Origin: Brachybacterium saurashtrense
Lineage (GTDB): Bacteria > Actinomycetota > Actinomycetes > Actinomycetales > Dermabacteraceae
DNA: 64,000 bases
Direction: 5' to 3'
NCBI RefSeq assembly: GCF_003355475.1
Contig: NZ_CP031356.1
Span: 1,426,001 to 1,490,000 of the forward strand
Shown one piece after another: positions 27,109 through 36,163 of this stretch. The notes beneath the pieces were generated by a model that was not told the origin of the DNA, ran no database searches, and saw nothing but the letters and a program-made list of their open reading frames with translations. A program made the position numbers and the translations under genes. Positions within the stretch are counted from its first letter, which is position 1, and the number at the start of each line of letters is the position of its first letter.

Positions 27109-28808
27109 GCGCGCTCACCGCCCCTGCCTCCCCGCTGCGCCGCACCGTGGGGGCGCTGGAGATCCCGCGCGCCCGCTTGCTCGCCGCGGTGCTCGCCGCC
27201 TGCGCCACGCTCGCCTCCGCCTTCGCGCTGGCCGCGGTCTCCGCCTACCTGGTCACCCGGGCCTGGACGATGCCGCCGGTGCTGGACCTCACGGTCGCGG
27301 TGGTCATGGTGCGGGCGCTCGGGGTGTCCCGCGGCGTGCTGCGCTGGCTGGAGCGGATGCTCACCCACGACGTCGCGCTGCGCGGCGTGGTCTCGCTGCG
27401 CACGAACCTCTTCACCGCCCTGGCGGCCCGCACGGACGACGGCCTGACCCGGCTGCGCCGCGGTGATCTGCTCTCCCGGCTGGGCGATGACGCTCAGGAG
27501 CTCGGTGACCACGTGATCACGGCGGTCGTGCCCGGGCTGGTGGCAGCGGTGATGACGGTGGTGGTGCTCGCCACCTTCGCCCCGCTCTCCCTCCCGGCCG
27601 CCGCGGCGATGCTGGTCTCGCTGCTGGTGGCGAGCGGGATCGCGCCGTGGGCCTCGTACCGTGCCGCCCGCCTGGCCGAGCAGGCGGTGGTGACCTCCCG
27701 CGCGCAGGTGGGCGCGCAGGCGCTGACGATCCTCGACGACGCGACCGCGCTGCAGGTGCAGGGGCGCCTGGACGGCGCCGTCGCCTCCCTGCGCACCCGA
27801 CAGGCCGAGCACGACCTCGCCCTGGACCGGGCGGCGCTCCCGGCCGCGGTCGCCGCCGCCGCGGTGCCGCTGGCGATGATCCTCGCCGTGACGGGCTCCC
27901 TGCTGGCCGCCGGGGCGCTGTGGGTGGACGGCGGTGCGAGCGCGGGTCAGATCGGCATCCTGCTCCTGCTGCCGCTGTCCTCCTTCGAGGCGGTCACCGC
28001 CCTGCCCGCGGCCGCCGCCCAGCTCGCCCGCTCCCGGGCCGCCGCCGCACGGCTCGACGCCCTGAGCGGCGACGTGCACGACCGGCCGGCCCCCGCCGAT
28101 GCCCCCGACCCCGCCCCCGCTCCCGCGCCGGAGCGCCCGCACACCGCAGCGCTGCGCGCCGTCGGCCTCACCGCGGGGTGGAGCCCGGACGCCCCCCGTG
28201 TGACGGGGCTGGACCTGGAGCTGCCGCCCGGGGCCCGGCTCGCCGTGGTGGGCCCTTCCGGGTGCGGGAAGTCCACACTGCTGGCCACGCTCGCCGGACT
28301 GCTGGACCCGCTGGCGGGGCGGGTCGAGCTCGACGGTGAGCCGCTGCCGGGGTGGAGCGTGCCCGAGATCCGTGCCGGGGTGACGATGTTCGCCGAGGAC
28401 GGCCACGTGTTCGCGACCACCGTGCGGGAGAACCTGCGGGTGGTGCGGGGCGACCTGGGGGACGATACCGCGCGCGCGGCCCTCTCCGCGGTGGGCCTGG
28501 ACGACTGGCTCGAGGCGCTGCCGCGGGGCCTGGACACGATGCTCGGTCCGGACGGCACCACGATCTCCGGCGGGGAGCGGCGTCGCCTCCTGCTGGCCCG
28601 GGCCGTGGTGCGGCGCGGGCCGATCCTGCTGCTGGACGAGCCCACCGAACACCTGGACACCGCACGCGGCGACGCCCTGCTGCGCGCCCTGCTCGATCCC
28701 CGCGACACCTCCCTGGTGCCTGCCGACAGCACCGTCGTGGTGGTCACCCACCGCGTCGAGGCGGTCCCCGCCGACACCCCGATCCTCCGCCTCGAGGAGA
28801 CCCGATGA
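27105..28808 (+). CDS. cydC: ABC transporter CydC, cytochrome bd assembly
   Basis: The second half of the CydDC transporter, 567 residues from the ATG at 27105 that overlaps the cydD stop. A longer open frame runs back through cydD but is not coding there. The membrane domain spans about 20-320. A Pro/Ala linker (about 325-345) precedes the ATPase domain with Walker A GPSGCGKST near 383, signature ISGGERRRL near 487 and ILLLDEPTEHLD. Its stop overlaps the sensor kinase start by four bases. Confidence 0.93.
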   Translation: MSALTAPASPLRRTVGALEIPRARLLAAVLAACATLASAFALAAVSAYLVTRAWTMPPVLDLTVAVVMVRALGVSRGVLRWLERMLTHDVALRGVVSLRTNLFTALAARTDDGLTRLRRGDLLSRLGDDAQELGDHVITAVVPGLVAAVMTVVVLATFAPLSLPAAAAMLVSLLVASGIAPWASYRAARLAEQAVVTSRAQVGAQALTILDDATALQVQGRLDGAVASLRTRQAEHDLALDRAALPAAVAAAAVPLAMILAVTGSLLAAGALWVDGGASAGQIGILLLLPLSSFEAVTALPAAAAQLARSRAAAARLDALSGDVHDRPAPADAPDPAPAPAPERPHTAALRAVGLTAGWSPDAPRVTGLDLELPPGARLAVVGPSGCGKSTLLATLAGLLDPLAGRVELDGEPLPGWSVPEIRAGVTMFAEDGHVFATTVRENLRVVRGDLGDDTARAALSAVGLDDWLEALPRGLDTMLGPDGTTISGGERRRLLLARAVVRRGPILLLDEPTEHLDTARGDALLRALLDPRDTSLVPADSTVVVVTHRVEAVPADTPILRLEETR

Positions 28809-29938
28809 GCCCCCGCACCCCGCCCTCCCGCACCGGCCGGCCCCGCCTGCAGGATCTCGCCGAGGCCGTGCTCGCCGGCGGCGACGCCGAGGACCTGCTG
28901 GAGCTGCTCGTGCACTCGGCGCGCAGCGACCTCTCCGCGCGCAGCGCGCTGCTGGTGATGCCGCTGCGCGGCACAGGGTGGAGCATCGAGATGGTGGACG
29001 GCCCGGACGCCCCCGCGCTGCTGGGCCAGGACGTCGCCCCGGACTCGCCGCTCGGCGAGGCGCTGGGCCGCGCCGACGCGGACGCGCTGGAGGGGATCGA
29101 CGCCCTCGACGTGGACGGCACGCGGCGACCGGCGCTGCTGGCCGCGGTCGACGCCGCCGAGCAGGGCACCGGTCTGCTCGCCGTGCTGCGCGAGGAGGGG
29201 GCCGATCCCGTCACCGCCGCGGACCGTGAACGGCTCGACGCCCTCGCCGGCCTGGTCGCGCTCACCCTGCGCGTCCCCTCCCTCGGCTCGAGCGCGGAGA
29301 TCGACGACGAGCGCAGCCGCATCGCCAGGGACCTCCACGACCTCGCGATCCAGGAGCTCTTCGCCGTGGGCATGGAGCTGGAGGCGCTGGTGGACTCCCT
29401 GGAGTCGCCGGGGGCACCGCCCTCGAACGCCCGGATCCGCAGCTCGGTGGCCATCTCCGTGCAGGGGGTGGAGAACGCGGTGGCGCAGATCCGGCAGATC
29501 GTGCAGTCGCTGCGGCGCGAGCGCTCCGAGGCGACGCTCACCGAGCAGCTGCGCCGCGAGGTGGGGCTGGCCACGGCCGGGCTGGGCTTCGTGCCCTCGA
29601 TGCGCCTGCCCCCGCGCCCGGCGGAGATGGATGCGGAGCTGCCGCCGGAGATCGCCGAGGACGTGGTCGCGGTGGTGCGGGAGTGCCTGGCCAATGCCGC
29701 CCGCCACGCGCATGCCACCGCCGTGGCGGTCTCGATCAGCCTCTTCTCGGAGGGCGTGGACCGGGTGGTGCAGGTGAACGTCTCGGACAACGGTCGCGGG
29801 ATCGACCCCTCCGTGCGGCGTCGCAGCGGCCTGGCGAACATCTCCTCGCGGGCGCGGCGTCACTCCGGCTGGGTGGACGCGCTGGGCCTGGAGCCGGGCA
29901 CGATGATCTCCTGGCGGGTCACGCTGCCGCCGGCCTGA
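28805..29938 (+). CDS. GAF-domain sensor histidine kinase (DevS/NarL-system type) in the cyd operon
   Basis: A 377-residue cytoplasmic kinase starting at the ATG that overlaps the cydC stop. The N-terminal part (about 20-160) reads as a GAF-type sensory domain. The HisKA_3 dimer and phosphoacceptor motif RIARDLHDLAIQELF places the phosphohistidine near residue 178. A C-terminal HATPase domain follows, with ECLANAARHA and DNGRGIDP. No membrane segment is seen. The architecture matches DevS/DosS-like kinases, which sense redox state, oxygen or NO through a GAF domain; haem binding here is not shown. Placement in the cyd operon suggests respiratory control. Confidence 0.88.
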   Translation: MSPRTPPSRTGRPRLQDLAEAVLAGGDAEDLLELLVHSARSDLSARSALLVMPLRGTGWSIEMVDGPDAPALLGQDVAPDSPLGEALGRADADALEGIDALDVDGTRRPALLAAVDAAEQGTGLLAVLREEGADPVTAADRERLDALAGLVALTLRVPSLGSSAEIDDERSRIARDLHDLAIQELFAVGMELEALVDSLESPGAPPSNARIRSSVAISVQGVENAVAQIRQIVQSLRRERSEATLTEQLRREVGLATAGLGFVPSMRLPPRPAEMDAELPPEIAEDVVAVVRECLANAARHAHATAVAVSISLFSEGVDRVVQVNVSDNGRGIDPSVRRRSGLANISSRARRHSGWVDALGLEPGTMISWRVTLPPA

Positions 29939-29965
29939 GCGGCCCGACGCCGAGGCGGCGGGGAC

Positions 29966-30595
29966 CTACTGCGGCTTCCAGCCGGCGCGACGCCGGGCGG
30001 CGACCATCGCGGCCACCTGGGTGCGGCGCTGCATGCCGAAGGCCTGCAGGATCACGGTGACCCGGTTCTTCACCGTCTTCTCCGCGATGCCGAGGGCGTC
30101 GGCGATCTCGCGGTTGGAGTGGCCGTCCCCGATGAGCTCCACGATCCGCTGATCGGATTCGGAGAGGTCCGGGCCGTCGTCCACGTGGTCGGTGGGCCAG
30201 ATCGCCCGCCCGGCGTGCACCGTGCGGATCGCCTCGACGATCTCCTGGGAGCGGGCGGACTTCAGGATCAGCCCGTCGGCGCCGGCGGCGCGGGACTCCC
30301 GCAGCGCGGCGTCGTCGTCGAAGCTGGTGAGCACCAGCATCCGCTGCGCCGGGTCGAGCTCGCGGGCCCGCTTCATGACGTCGATGCCGGTGCCGTCGGG
30401 CAGCTGGAGGTCCACCACCAGCACCTCGGGGCGGATCGCGGGAAGCCGGCGCGTCGCCTCGGCCACGCTGGAGGCCTCCCCGGTCACCGTGAGCGCCGCG
30501 CTGGCGTCGATCGCGGTGACGATGCCGCGGCGCACCACTTCGTGATCGTCCACCAGCATCACGCGGATCGGGCCGTCCTGTCCGGTCGCTGTCAC
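29966..30595 (-). CDS. LuxR/NarL-family response regulator (DevR-like)
   Basis: A 209-residue response regulator. The receiver domain has Asp16 and Asp17, the phosphoacceptor Asp62 in VVDLQLPDGTG, Thr90 and Lys112. A LuxR-type HTH follows, with SNREIADALGIAEKTVKNRV (about 159-178). It resembles DevR/DosR. It converges on the kinase gene with 27 bases between the stops, so the likely partner pair is on opposite strands rather than in one operon. Probable targets include cydABCD and perhaps nar genes; that is inferred from location. Confidence 0.9.
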   Translation of the reverse strand: MTATGQDGPIRVMLVDDHEVVRRGIVTAIDASAALTVTGEASSVAEATRRLPAIRPEVLVVDLQLPDGTGIDVMKRARELDPAQRMLVLTSFDDDAALRESRAAGADGLILKSARSQEIVEAIRTVHAGRAIWPTDHVDDGPDLSESDQRIVELIGDGHSNREIADALGIAEKTVKNRVTVILQAFGMQRRTQVAAMVAARRRAGWKPQ

Positions 30596-30655
30596 GAAGC
30601 GTTCTCCTTCACGTCGTCCGGCGCGTCCGCCCGAGGGATCCTGGCGCTCCTCAAT

Positions 30656-31627
30656 CTACCGCACCGGGGACGGCGCGACGGCCGGTGTCCTGCGCCGCTG
30701 GCACCGCGGGCAGAAGTGGCTGGAGCGGTTCATGGACACCACGCGCCGCAGCGGCGTCCCGCAGCGCGGGCACGGCTCCCCCTCGCGCCCATAGGCGCTG
30801 AGGCTCCGGGCGAAGTAGCCGCTGCGCCCGTCCACGTTGACGTACAGCGCATCGAAGCTGGTCCCGCCCACCTCCAGCGCCCGCTCCATCACGGTGCGGG
30901 CCTCGCGCAGCAGCTGCAGCGCCTTGCGCTGACTGAGCACCTCGCCGGGGGTGTCGTAGCGCACGCGCGCCGCCCACAGCGCCTCGTCGGCGTAGATGTT
31001 CCCGATCCCGGAGACCAGCTGCTGGTTCAGCAGCAGGGACTTGATCCCGGCGCGCCGGGCGCGCAGGGCGCGGGCGGCGGCTGGGAGGTCCAGTGCGGGG
31101 TCGAGCAGGTCGCGGCCGATGTGGGCCGCCTCGGCGGGCAGCAGCGCGTCGGGGCTGCCCAGCGCGGCCGTCCGCCCGTCGGCCGCGTCCACCAGCTCGC
31201 TCGTCCACAGGCCGCCGAACAGGCGCTGGTCGATGAGGTCGATGCGGGTGCCGTCGTCGAGGTGGAGGGAGAGGCGGCGGTGGCGCAGCGGATCCGAGGC
31301 CGGCCCCGCGGAGGCCGGCGCCGGGGCGAGGGCCGGGGCCTCGCCGCTCGCGCGCACGCGCAGCTGGCCGCTCATGCCCAGGTGGCCCATCAGCGCCTCG
31401 CCGGTGTCCGCGCCGTCGGGATCCGCCAGCCGCCACCACAGGAACTTCCCGCGACGCACCAGGGCGGTGAGAGTGGTGCCGGCCAGGGCTGCGCGCAGCC
31501 GATCCGCTCCCCCGGCCTGGCGGCGGATGATGCGGGCGTCGAGCAGCTCGACCTCGGCGACGGTGCGGCCGACGGTGCGGGGTGCGAGGCCGCGGCGCAC
31601 CACCTCCACCTCGGGCAGCTCGGGCAC
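30656..31627 (-). CDS. mutM: Formamidopyrimidine-DNA glycosylase MutM (Fpg)
   Basis: MutM removes 8-oxoguanine and ring-opened purines from DNA and nicks the strand. The 323-residue protein keeps the catalytic N-terminus MPELPEVEVVRRGL (Pro2, Glu3), the active Lys in RRGKFLWW, the H2TH region with NQQLVSGIGNIYADEALW and a C-terminal zinc finger (PCPRCGTPL then FCPRCQ). It ends shortly after the finger. The rnc stop-to-mutM start distance is four bases, matching the common DUF177-rnc-mutM order. Confidence 0.95.
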   Translation of the reverse strand: MPELPEVEVVRRGLAPRTVGRTVAEVELLDARIIRRQAGGADRLRAALAGTTLTALVRRGKFLWWRLADPDGADTGEALMGHLGMSGQLRVRASGEAPALAPAPASAGPASDPLRHRRLSLHLDDGTRIDLIDQRLFGGLWTSELVDAADGRTAALGSPDALLPAEAAHIGRDLLDPALDLPAAARALRARRAGIKSLLLNQQLVSGIGNIYADEALWAARVRYDTPGEVLSQRKALQLLREARTVMERALEVGGTSFDALYVNVDGRSGYFARSLSAYGREGEPCPRCGTPLRRVVSMNRSSHFCPRCQRRRTPAVAPSPVR

Positions 31628-31631
31628 GTTC

Positions 31632-32384
31632 TCAGCCCCGCGGGATCAGCGACTCGCCGCGCTCGGAGAGCACGGCGCGCACCGCGTTCTGCGCGGCGGC
31701 GAGCTCGGCGTCCTTCTTCGAGCCGCCGTCGCCGCGGGCCGTGACCACGTTCGGCACGGTGGCGGTGGCGGTGAAGACCTTCTCGTGCTCGAGGCCGGAC
31801 TCGGCCATCGTGTACGTGACGGTGGCGCCCTCCGCGGCGGCGATCTCCTGCAGGCGGGTCTTGAAGTCGTACCCGGCCTCGAGGAACTCGTCGGAGTCCA
31901 GCAGCGGGCGCAGCAGATCCAGCACGAAGCGGCGGGAGACGTCCTGGCCGAGCGCGAGGTGGACCGCGCCGATCACGGCCTCGGTGGTGTCGGCGAGGAT
32001 CGAGGCCTTGGCCCGCCCGCCGGTGAGGTCCTCCCCGCGGCCCAGCTTCACGTAGGCGCCGAGGTCCAGCTTCGAGGCGATCACGGCGAGCGCCCGGGTG
32101 GAGACCGTCGCGGCGCGGCGACGGGCGAGATCCCCCTCGGGCAGGGAGGGATGGGCGGCGTAGAGGTGCTCGGTGACCGCGAGCTGCAGCACGGCGTCGC
32201 CCAGGAACTCGAGCCGCTCGTTGTGGGGCAGGCCGTCGTGCTCGTAGGAGTAGGAGCGGTGGGTGAGGGCGAGGTCGAGCAGCCCGGAGGCGGTGAGGTC
32301 CTCGCTCTGCGCACCGTCCAGCGGCAGGCGCTGCAGGAGTCCCGAGGCGGCGGCGGCCTCGGTGGCGCGGCGCCTGCGCGCCAT
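31632..32384 (-). CDS. rnc: Ribonuclease III
   Basis: RNase III cuts double-stranded RNA in rRNA and mRNA processing. From ATG 32384 it has 250 residues, with the catalytic signature NERLEFLGDAVL near residue 55, a second acidic site in LADTTEAVIGA and a double-stranded RNA binding domain from about 165 (DFKTRLQEIAAAEGA). The ATG overlaps the DUF177 gene stop by four bases. The frame continues upstream inside that gene, but this start gives the normal length. Confidence 0.95.
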   Translation of the reverse strand: MARRRRATEAAAASGLLQRLPLDGAQSEDLTASGLLDLALTHRSYSYEHDGLPHNERLEFLGDAVLQLAVTEHLYAAHPSLPEGDLARRRAATVSTRALAVIASKLDLGAYVKLGRGEDLTGGRAKASILADTTEAVIGAVHLALGQDVSRRFVLDLLRPLLDSDEFLEAGYDFKTRLQEIAAAEGATVTYTMAESGLEHEKVFTATATVPNVVTARGDGGSKKDAELAAAQNAVRAVLSERGESLIPRG

Positions 32385-32968
32385 CAGGCCTTCCCCTCGG
32401 TGCTGCTGTCGGCGGCGTCGTCGTCGAACAGGCCCTTCAGCGCCGCGAAGCGGTCGTCGATGACGTCGTGGTGGTGCTCCGGATCGTCCTCCAGGCGGAA
32501 TCCGCACTGGGCGCACAGGCCCGGGCAGTCCTCGCGGCACAGGGGGCGCTCCTCGGCCTCCATCGCCAGGGCGTCGCGCACCAGCGGGCCGAGGTTCACC
32601 TGGTCGTCCTCGAGCAGGACGGTGTCCTCCTCCTCGTCGGCGCGCACCTTCTCGGGGTACATGAACAGCTCGTCGAGCCGGGCGCGCACGTCCTGCTCGA
32701 CCGGGTCGAGGCAGCGGGAGCACTCACCGGTCAGCAGCGCGGCGACGGTGCCATGGGCGTAGATGCCCTCGACCACCGATTCGAGCTCCGCCTCGACGGC
32801 GATCTCCTCGCCCTCGGCGACCTGCATCGCGAGGCCGCCGGCCTCGCGGGCGGGCGCGGGCACGGTGCGCTCCACGTGGCGGTGGGATCCGGTGCGGCCG
32901 ACGAGGTCGACCGCGTCGAAGCGCAGGGCGGCGTCGAGCGCCGTGGAGGAGTCGTTCTCGGAGGTCAT
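32384..32968 (-). CDS. DUF177 / YceD-family protein
   Basis: A 194-residue acidic protein of the YceD family, linked to 23S rRNA accumulation in other bacteria. ATG 32968 was chosen because AAGGAG lies just upstream; an in-frame ATG at 33064 would overlap coaD. Two cysteine pairs are visible: CSRCLD near residue 83 and CREDCPGLCAQCG near 145-158, the latter as in the family. In most actinobacteria the L32 gene rpmF follows. Here the gene runs directly into rnc with a four-base overlap, so rpmF is absent from its usual place. Confidence 0.88.
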   Translation of the reverse strand: MTSENDSSTALDAALRFDAVDLVGRTGSHRHVERTVPAPAREAGGLAMQVAEGEEIAVEAELESVVEGIYAHGTVAALLTGECSRCLDPVEQDVRARLDELFMYPEKVRADEEEDTVLLEDDQVNLGPLVRDALAMEAEERPLCREDCPGLCAQCGFRLEDDPEHHHDVIDDRFAALKGLFDDDAADSSTEGKA

Positions 32969-32996
32969 CGCGGGCTCCTTCGATCGTGGGGACAGT

Positions 32997-33488
32997 TCAG
33001 GATACGGCGGGCGCGGCCCGCAGCGCGTCCAGGGAGGGGCCGGGGAGCATGTCGGAGACGTCACCCCCGAGGGCGTGCACCTCGCGCACCAGCGAGGAGG
33101 AGATGTGGGCGAGGGAGGAGTCCGTGAGCAGGAAGACGGTGTCGATGCTCGCGAGGTGCTGGTTCATCCTCGCCATCGGCTCCTCGTAGGCGAGGTCCAG
33201 CTGGGAGCGCAGACCGCGCACGACGGCGCCGGCGCCGACCTCGCGGCAGAAGTCCACCAGCAGGCCCTTCGGCAGGGTGCGCACCTCGACGCTGTCGCGC
33301 AGCTGCTCGCGGTCGAGGGTCTGCGTGATCGCACCGGTGCGCGCCTCGAGTCCCAGCAGGCCCTTCTTGGAGGGGTTGTGGGAGACGGCGATGATCACCT
33401 GGTGGCCGAGGGCGACCGCCCGGCGGGTGAGATCGAGATGCCCCAGGGTGAAGGGATCGAACGAGCCGGGCAGGACGACGGTGCTCAT
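32997..33488 (-). CDS. coaD: Phosphopantetheine adenylyltransferase CoaD
   Basis: CoaD makes dephospho-CoA from 4'-phosphopantetheine and ATP, a late step of coenzyme A synthesis. The 163-residue protein has the nucleotidyltransferase motif PGSFDPFTLGHLDL (7-20), VVRGLRS and the C-terminal ISSSLVREV. Length is normal. It lies just upstream of the DUF177 gene, as is common in this phylum. Confidence 0.96.
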   Translation of the reverse strand: MSTVVLPGSFDPFTLGHLDLTRRAVALGHQVIIAVSHNPSKKGLLGLEARTGAITQTLDREQLRDSVEVRTLPKGLLVDFCREVGAGAVVRGLRSQLDLAYEEPMARMNQHLASIDTVFLLTDSSLAHISSSLVREVHALGGDVSDMLPGPSLDALRAAPAVS

Positions 33489-33530
33489 GGCGCCACTGTA
33501 GTGGCTCTCCCGCCCTCGTCCGCCGCGGGC

Positions 33531-33911
33531 TCAGTCGAGCGCGAGCGTCACCCGGTGCACGCCGTCCTCGTCAATCTCGCCGATCTCGAGCGTGCCGGTG
33601 AGGCCGCTGAGCTCGCCGGTGCCGGAGCCGGGGGCGATCACGTACTGCAGGGCGGGGTCACCTGCGGTCATGGTGCCGAGCTGCTGGAGGGTGAGGGTGC
33701 CGTTGCGGCCGCCCACCCGGCCCTCGAAGATCTCGGTGGCGACGTAGCCGGCGCTGCCGCCGGCCGAGTCACCGGCGGTGAGCATCGTGCCGCGGGAGGT
33801 GCCGTCGAGATCGCCGCTCCAGGTCTTGACGAGGTCGAAGCGGGATGCGGCACCGGGGAGCGGTGCGGCGGGGGTCATCTGCACGGTGAAGGTTCCGGTG
33901 AGCGCGGCCAT
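33531..33911 (-). CDS. DUF3224 domain protein
   Basis: A 126-residue protein from ATG 33911. The beta-rich pattern (TGTFTVQMTP, KTWSGDLDGTSRGTML, AGYVATEIFEGRVGGRNGTL, then a GSGTGELSGLTGTLEI stretch) matches the small DUF3224 family, which may adopt an allene-oxide-cyclase-like barrel. No signal peptide or catalytic residue can be named. It stands in the same direction as the genes around it. Function unknown. Confidence 0.8.
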   Translation of the reverse strand: MAALTGTFTVQMTPAAPLPGAASRFDLVKTWSGDLDGTSRGTMLTAGDSAGGSAGYVATEIFEGRVGGRNGTLTLQQLGTMTAGDPALQYVIAPGSGTGELSGLTGTLEIGEIDEDGVHRVTLALD

Positions 33912-33943
33912 GGGCCCAGTCTCCGCCCGGGCGGCGGGGAGGT

Positions 33944-34513
33944 TCAACGGCGGGGACGCCGCTCGTTCGCGAGCAGTGCGTAGCTCGCCCCGTCGAGCCA
34001 GCGGCCGCTGCGGTGTAGGGAATCCTCGCGGAACACGCCCTCGAGCCGCATCCCGATCTTCTCCATGACGCGGCGGGAGGCGCGGTTCTCGGCGAAGCAG
34101 CCCGCCTCGATGCGGCGCACCCCAAGGCCCTCGAGCGCGATGTCGCGCAGCGCGGCGGCGAAGGCGGTGCCGAGCCCGCGGCCGTGCACGGCGGGGTCGA
34201 GCACCCAGCCGATCTCGGCCTGTTGCCCGGCGGCCTGTGCGCGCACGTCGTCCTGGGACCAGGCGTCCTGTCGTTCGACCTTCCCGGCGGCGACGATCCG
34301 GCCCTCCTGCTCTCCCACGACGCAACTGTCGAGGGTGCGGTCCCACCACGCCTGGTGGTCGGCCAGGGTGAGGCTGAGGGTGGTCGTGTACTCCTGCACC
34401 GCGGGCAGGCGGTACCAGGGCCAGACGGCCTCGGCGTCCTCGCTGCGTCCCGGTCGGAGGGTGAGGTGTGCGGTGTGGAGTGGCCAGTCGAGGTCGGCGA
34501 GGGTGCGGGTCAC
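33944..34513 (-). CDS. GNAT-family N-acetyltransferase (RimJ/RimL type)
   Basis: A 189-residue GNAT protein that would transfer an acetyl group from acetyl-CoA to an amine. It has the family order: LTLRPGRSEDAEAV at the start, the acetyl-CoA loop in EIGWVLDPAVHGRGLGTAF, then ENRASRRVMEKIGMRLEG. It resembles the RimJ/RimL group that acetylates ribosomal protein N-termini, but the substrate cannot be told. It is probably expressed alone. Confidence 0.87.
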   Translation of the reverse strand: MTRTLADLDWPLHTAHLTLRPGRSEDAEAVWPWYRLPAVQEYTTTLSLTLADHQAWWDRTLDSCVVGEQEGRIVAAGKVERQDAWSQDDVRAQAAGQQAEIGWVLDPAVHGRGLGTAFAAALRDIALEGLGVRRIEAGCFAENRASRRVMEKIGMRLEGVFREDSLHRSGRWLDGASYALLANERRPRR

Positions 34514-34546
34514 CGCGCCAGGCTAGCGCGGTGGCCGCACGGGCGG

Positions 34547-36163
34547 TCAGAACGGAGGTGGGGCGCCGCCGCCGACGAGCTCCAGGCCGGGCGGTCCGGG
34601 ATCGTCCGGGCCGCCGGTGTCGGGCCGGGACCAGTAGTCGATGAGGTGCTCGCCCCAGCGCTGCTCCTCCGCGTGCTCGGCCCGCTCCTGCGGCGTCTCG
34701 TCGAACTCGCCGCGTCGCACGAGGTCCTCGAACACGAGGTCGGTGAGATACGCGTCCCACGCCTCCTCCAGGCGCTCGGCGAGCTCGCGGGTGACGAGAT
34801 CGCCGTCGCGCCGCACCTCGCTCACCGCGGCGTTGCCGATCCTCCACCGGGTGACCCCGGTGGTCTCGTCACGTTCCGGATCGAGCAGGCCGGCCGTCTT
34901 CATCCGGTGGTGGCTGCGGCAGAGCCGGTGGAGGTTCGCGATGGTGGTGGGCCCTCCCCGGGCGGGATGCTCGAGGTCGAACTCCTCGATGTGGTCGTTC
35001 TCGCCGATGGTCATGACGTTGCGCGCGCAGCCGGGCACCGCGCAGACCGGATCGATCAGGCGCAGGTTCTCGGCCATCGCGTGGCTGACGCGGTAGGTGC
35101 GGGACGCGGCGGGCAGGTAGTCCCCGGTGGCGGCGTCGACCAGCACCCGCTCGAAAGTCGGGGCCGAGGCGACCAGCTGCCGCGCCATCCGGGCGGGGAT
35201 CGGGACGGTGCCGTCGAGGGTGGCCGGGGCGTGCGAGCGCCCCAGCAGGGACAGCACCGGGACGACGACGGAGAGGCGGAAGGCCGGCTCCGGCACCTCG
35301 ACGGCGCCGGTCTCGAGCGCGGAGCGGGTCATGATCGCGTAGCGGAGCGCGGCCAGCGGCAGGTGGCGCTGCTGCCGGAGGGCTTCGCCGTCGAGGTCGA
35401 AGGGGAGCGGCGCACCGGTCTCGAGAGCGCCACGCTGGGCATCCTGGACGGCGCGCGCGGCGGCATCGAGCCGCCGCCCGAGAGCGAGGATCTCCGGCGC
35501 CGGGCCCACCACGGACAGGCAGGCCGTGCCGTCGCCGTCCGGCGAGGGACGGACATGCACCGCGCGGCGCTCCTCGGGGGTCTCCCGGACGGCCGCGCGC
35601 CCGAACCAGTCGATCAGCAGGCGCAGCTCGCGATAGAAGCGCTCCACGTCGATCGCGTCGAGCTCCCAGGCGGCGACACGTTCGTCGACCTGTCGTCGCT
35701 GGTGGGCGGTGAGACGCAGGACGCTGCGGAGGAGCCATTCGAACCAGTCCACCGGAAGTTCCCCGGCGGCCACCCGCGCGAAGCATCCGGGCAGGTCGGT
35801 GAGGGCGATGTGGGCGTCGCGCAGGCGGTCCTCGCCGCGGCCGAGCTTCGTGCGCAGCCCCGCCGCGGCCGCGAGGGCGTGGAGGGCCTTCTCGTCGCCG
35901 TCGTCCTCCTCGCTCCACAGCGAGGCGAGGTCGCGCACCTCGGCGACGTAGAAGGCGGCATGCTGCTCGCGGCGACGCCGGTGGATGCGCAGCACGGTCT
36001 CCGCCTCGGGTGTGCGCGGAGCGACCTCGGCGCGCTCGACGAGAGCGGCGGCGGTGAGGGCCCGGCGGGCGCGGACGTCCTTGCGGGGCGGCCCCTCCGC
36101 CGCGCCGGGCGGCGCGGGACACACGGGCGACGTGGTCGCGCCGGTCTCGGTGCGGTCGCCCAT
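34547..36163 (-). CDS. DUF222 / HNH endonuclease domain protein
   Basis: A 538-residue protein starting at ATG 36163, preceded by an excellent Shine-Dalgarno (AAGGAGG, seven bases). Longer in-frame starts exist but lack this. The N-terminal half is the DUF222 helical domain. A C-terminal HNH nuclease motif lies in HIEEFDLEHPARGGPTTIA followed by LCRSHHRMKT (about residues 405-440). Such proteins are abundant, often multicopy, in actinobacteria, resemble the 13E12 repeat proteins, and have no settled role. Its upstream region is unusually AT-rich and contains short tandem repeats. Confidence 0.88.
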   Translation of the reverse strand: MGDRTETGATTSPVCPAPPGAAEGPPRKDVRARRALTAAALVERAEVAPRTPEAETVLRIHRRRREQHAAFYVAEVRDLASLWSEEDDGDEKALHALAAAAGLRTKLGRGEDRLRDAHIALTDLPGCFARVAAGELPVDWFEWLLRSVLRLTAHQRRQVDERVAAWELDAIDVERFYRELRLLIDWFGRAAVRETPEERRAVHVRPSPDGDGTACLSVVGPAPEILALGRRLDAAARAVQDAQRGALETGAPLPFDLDGEALRQQRHLPLAALRYAIMTRSALETGAVEVPEPAFRLSVVVPVLSLLGRSHAPATLDGTVPIPARMARQLVASAPTFERVLVDAATGDYLPAASRTYRVSHAMAENLRLIDPVCAVPGCARNVMTIGENDHIEEFDLEHPARGGPTTIANLHRLCRSHHRMKTAGLLDPERDETTGVTRWRIGNAAVSEVRRDGDLVTRELAERLEEAWDAYLTDLVFEDLVRRGEFDETPQERAEHAEEQRWGEHLIDYWSRPDTGGPDDPGPPGLELVGGGAPPPF

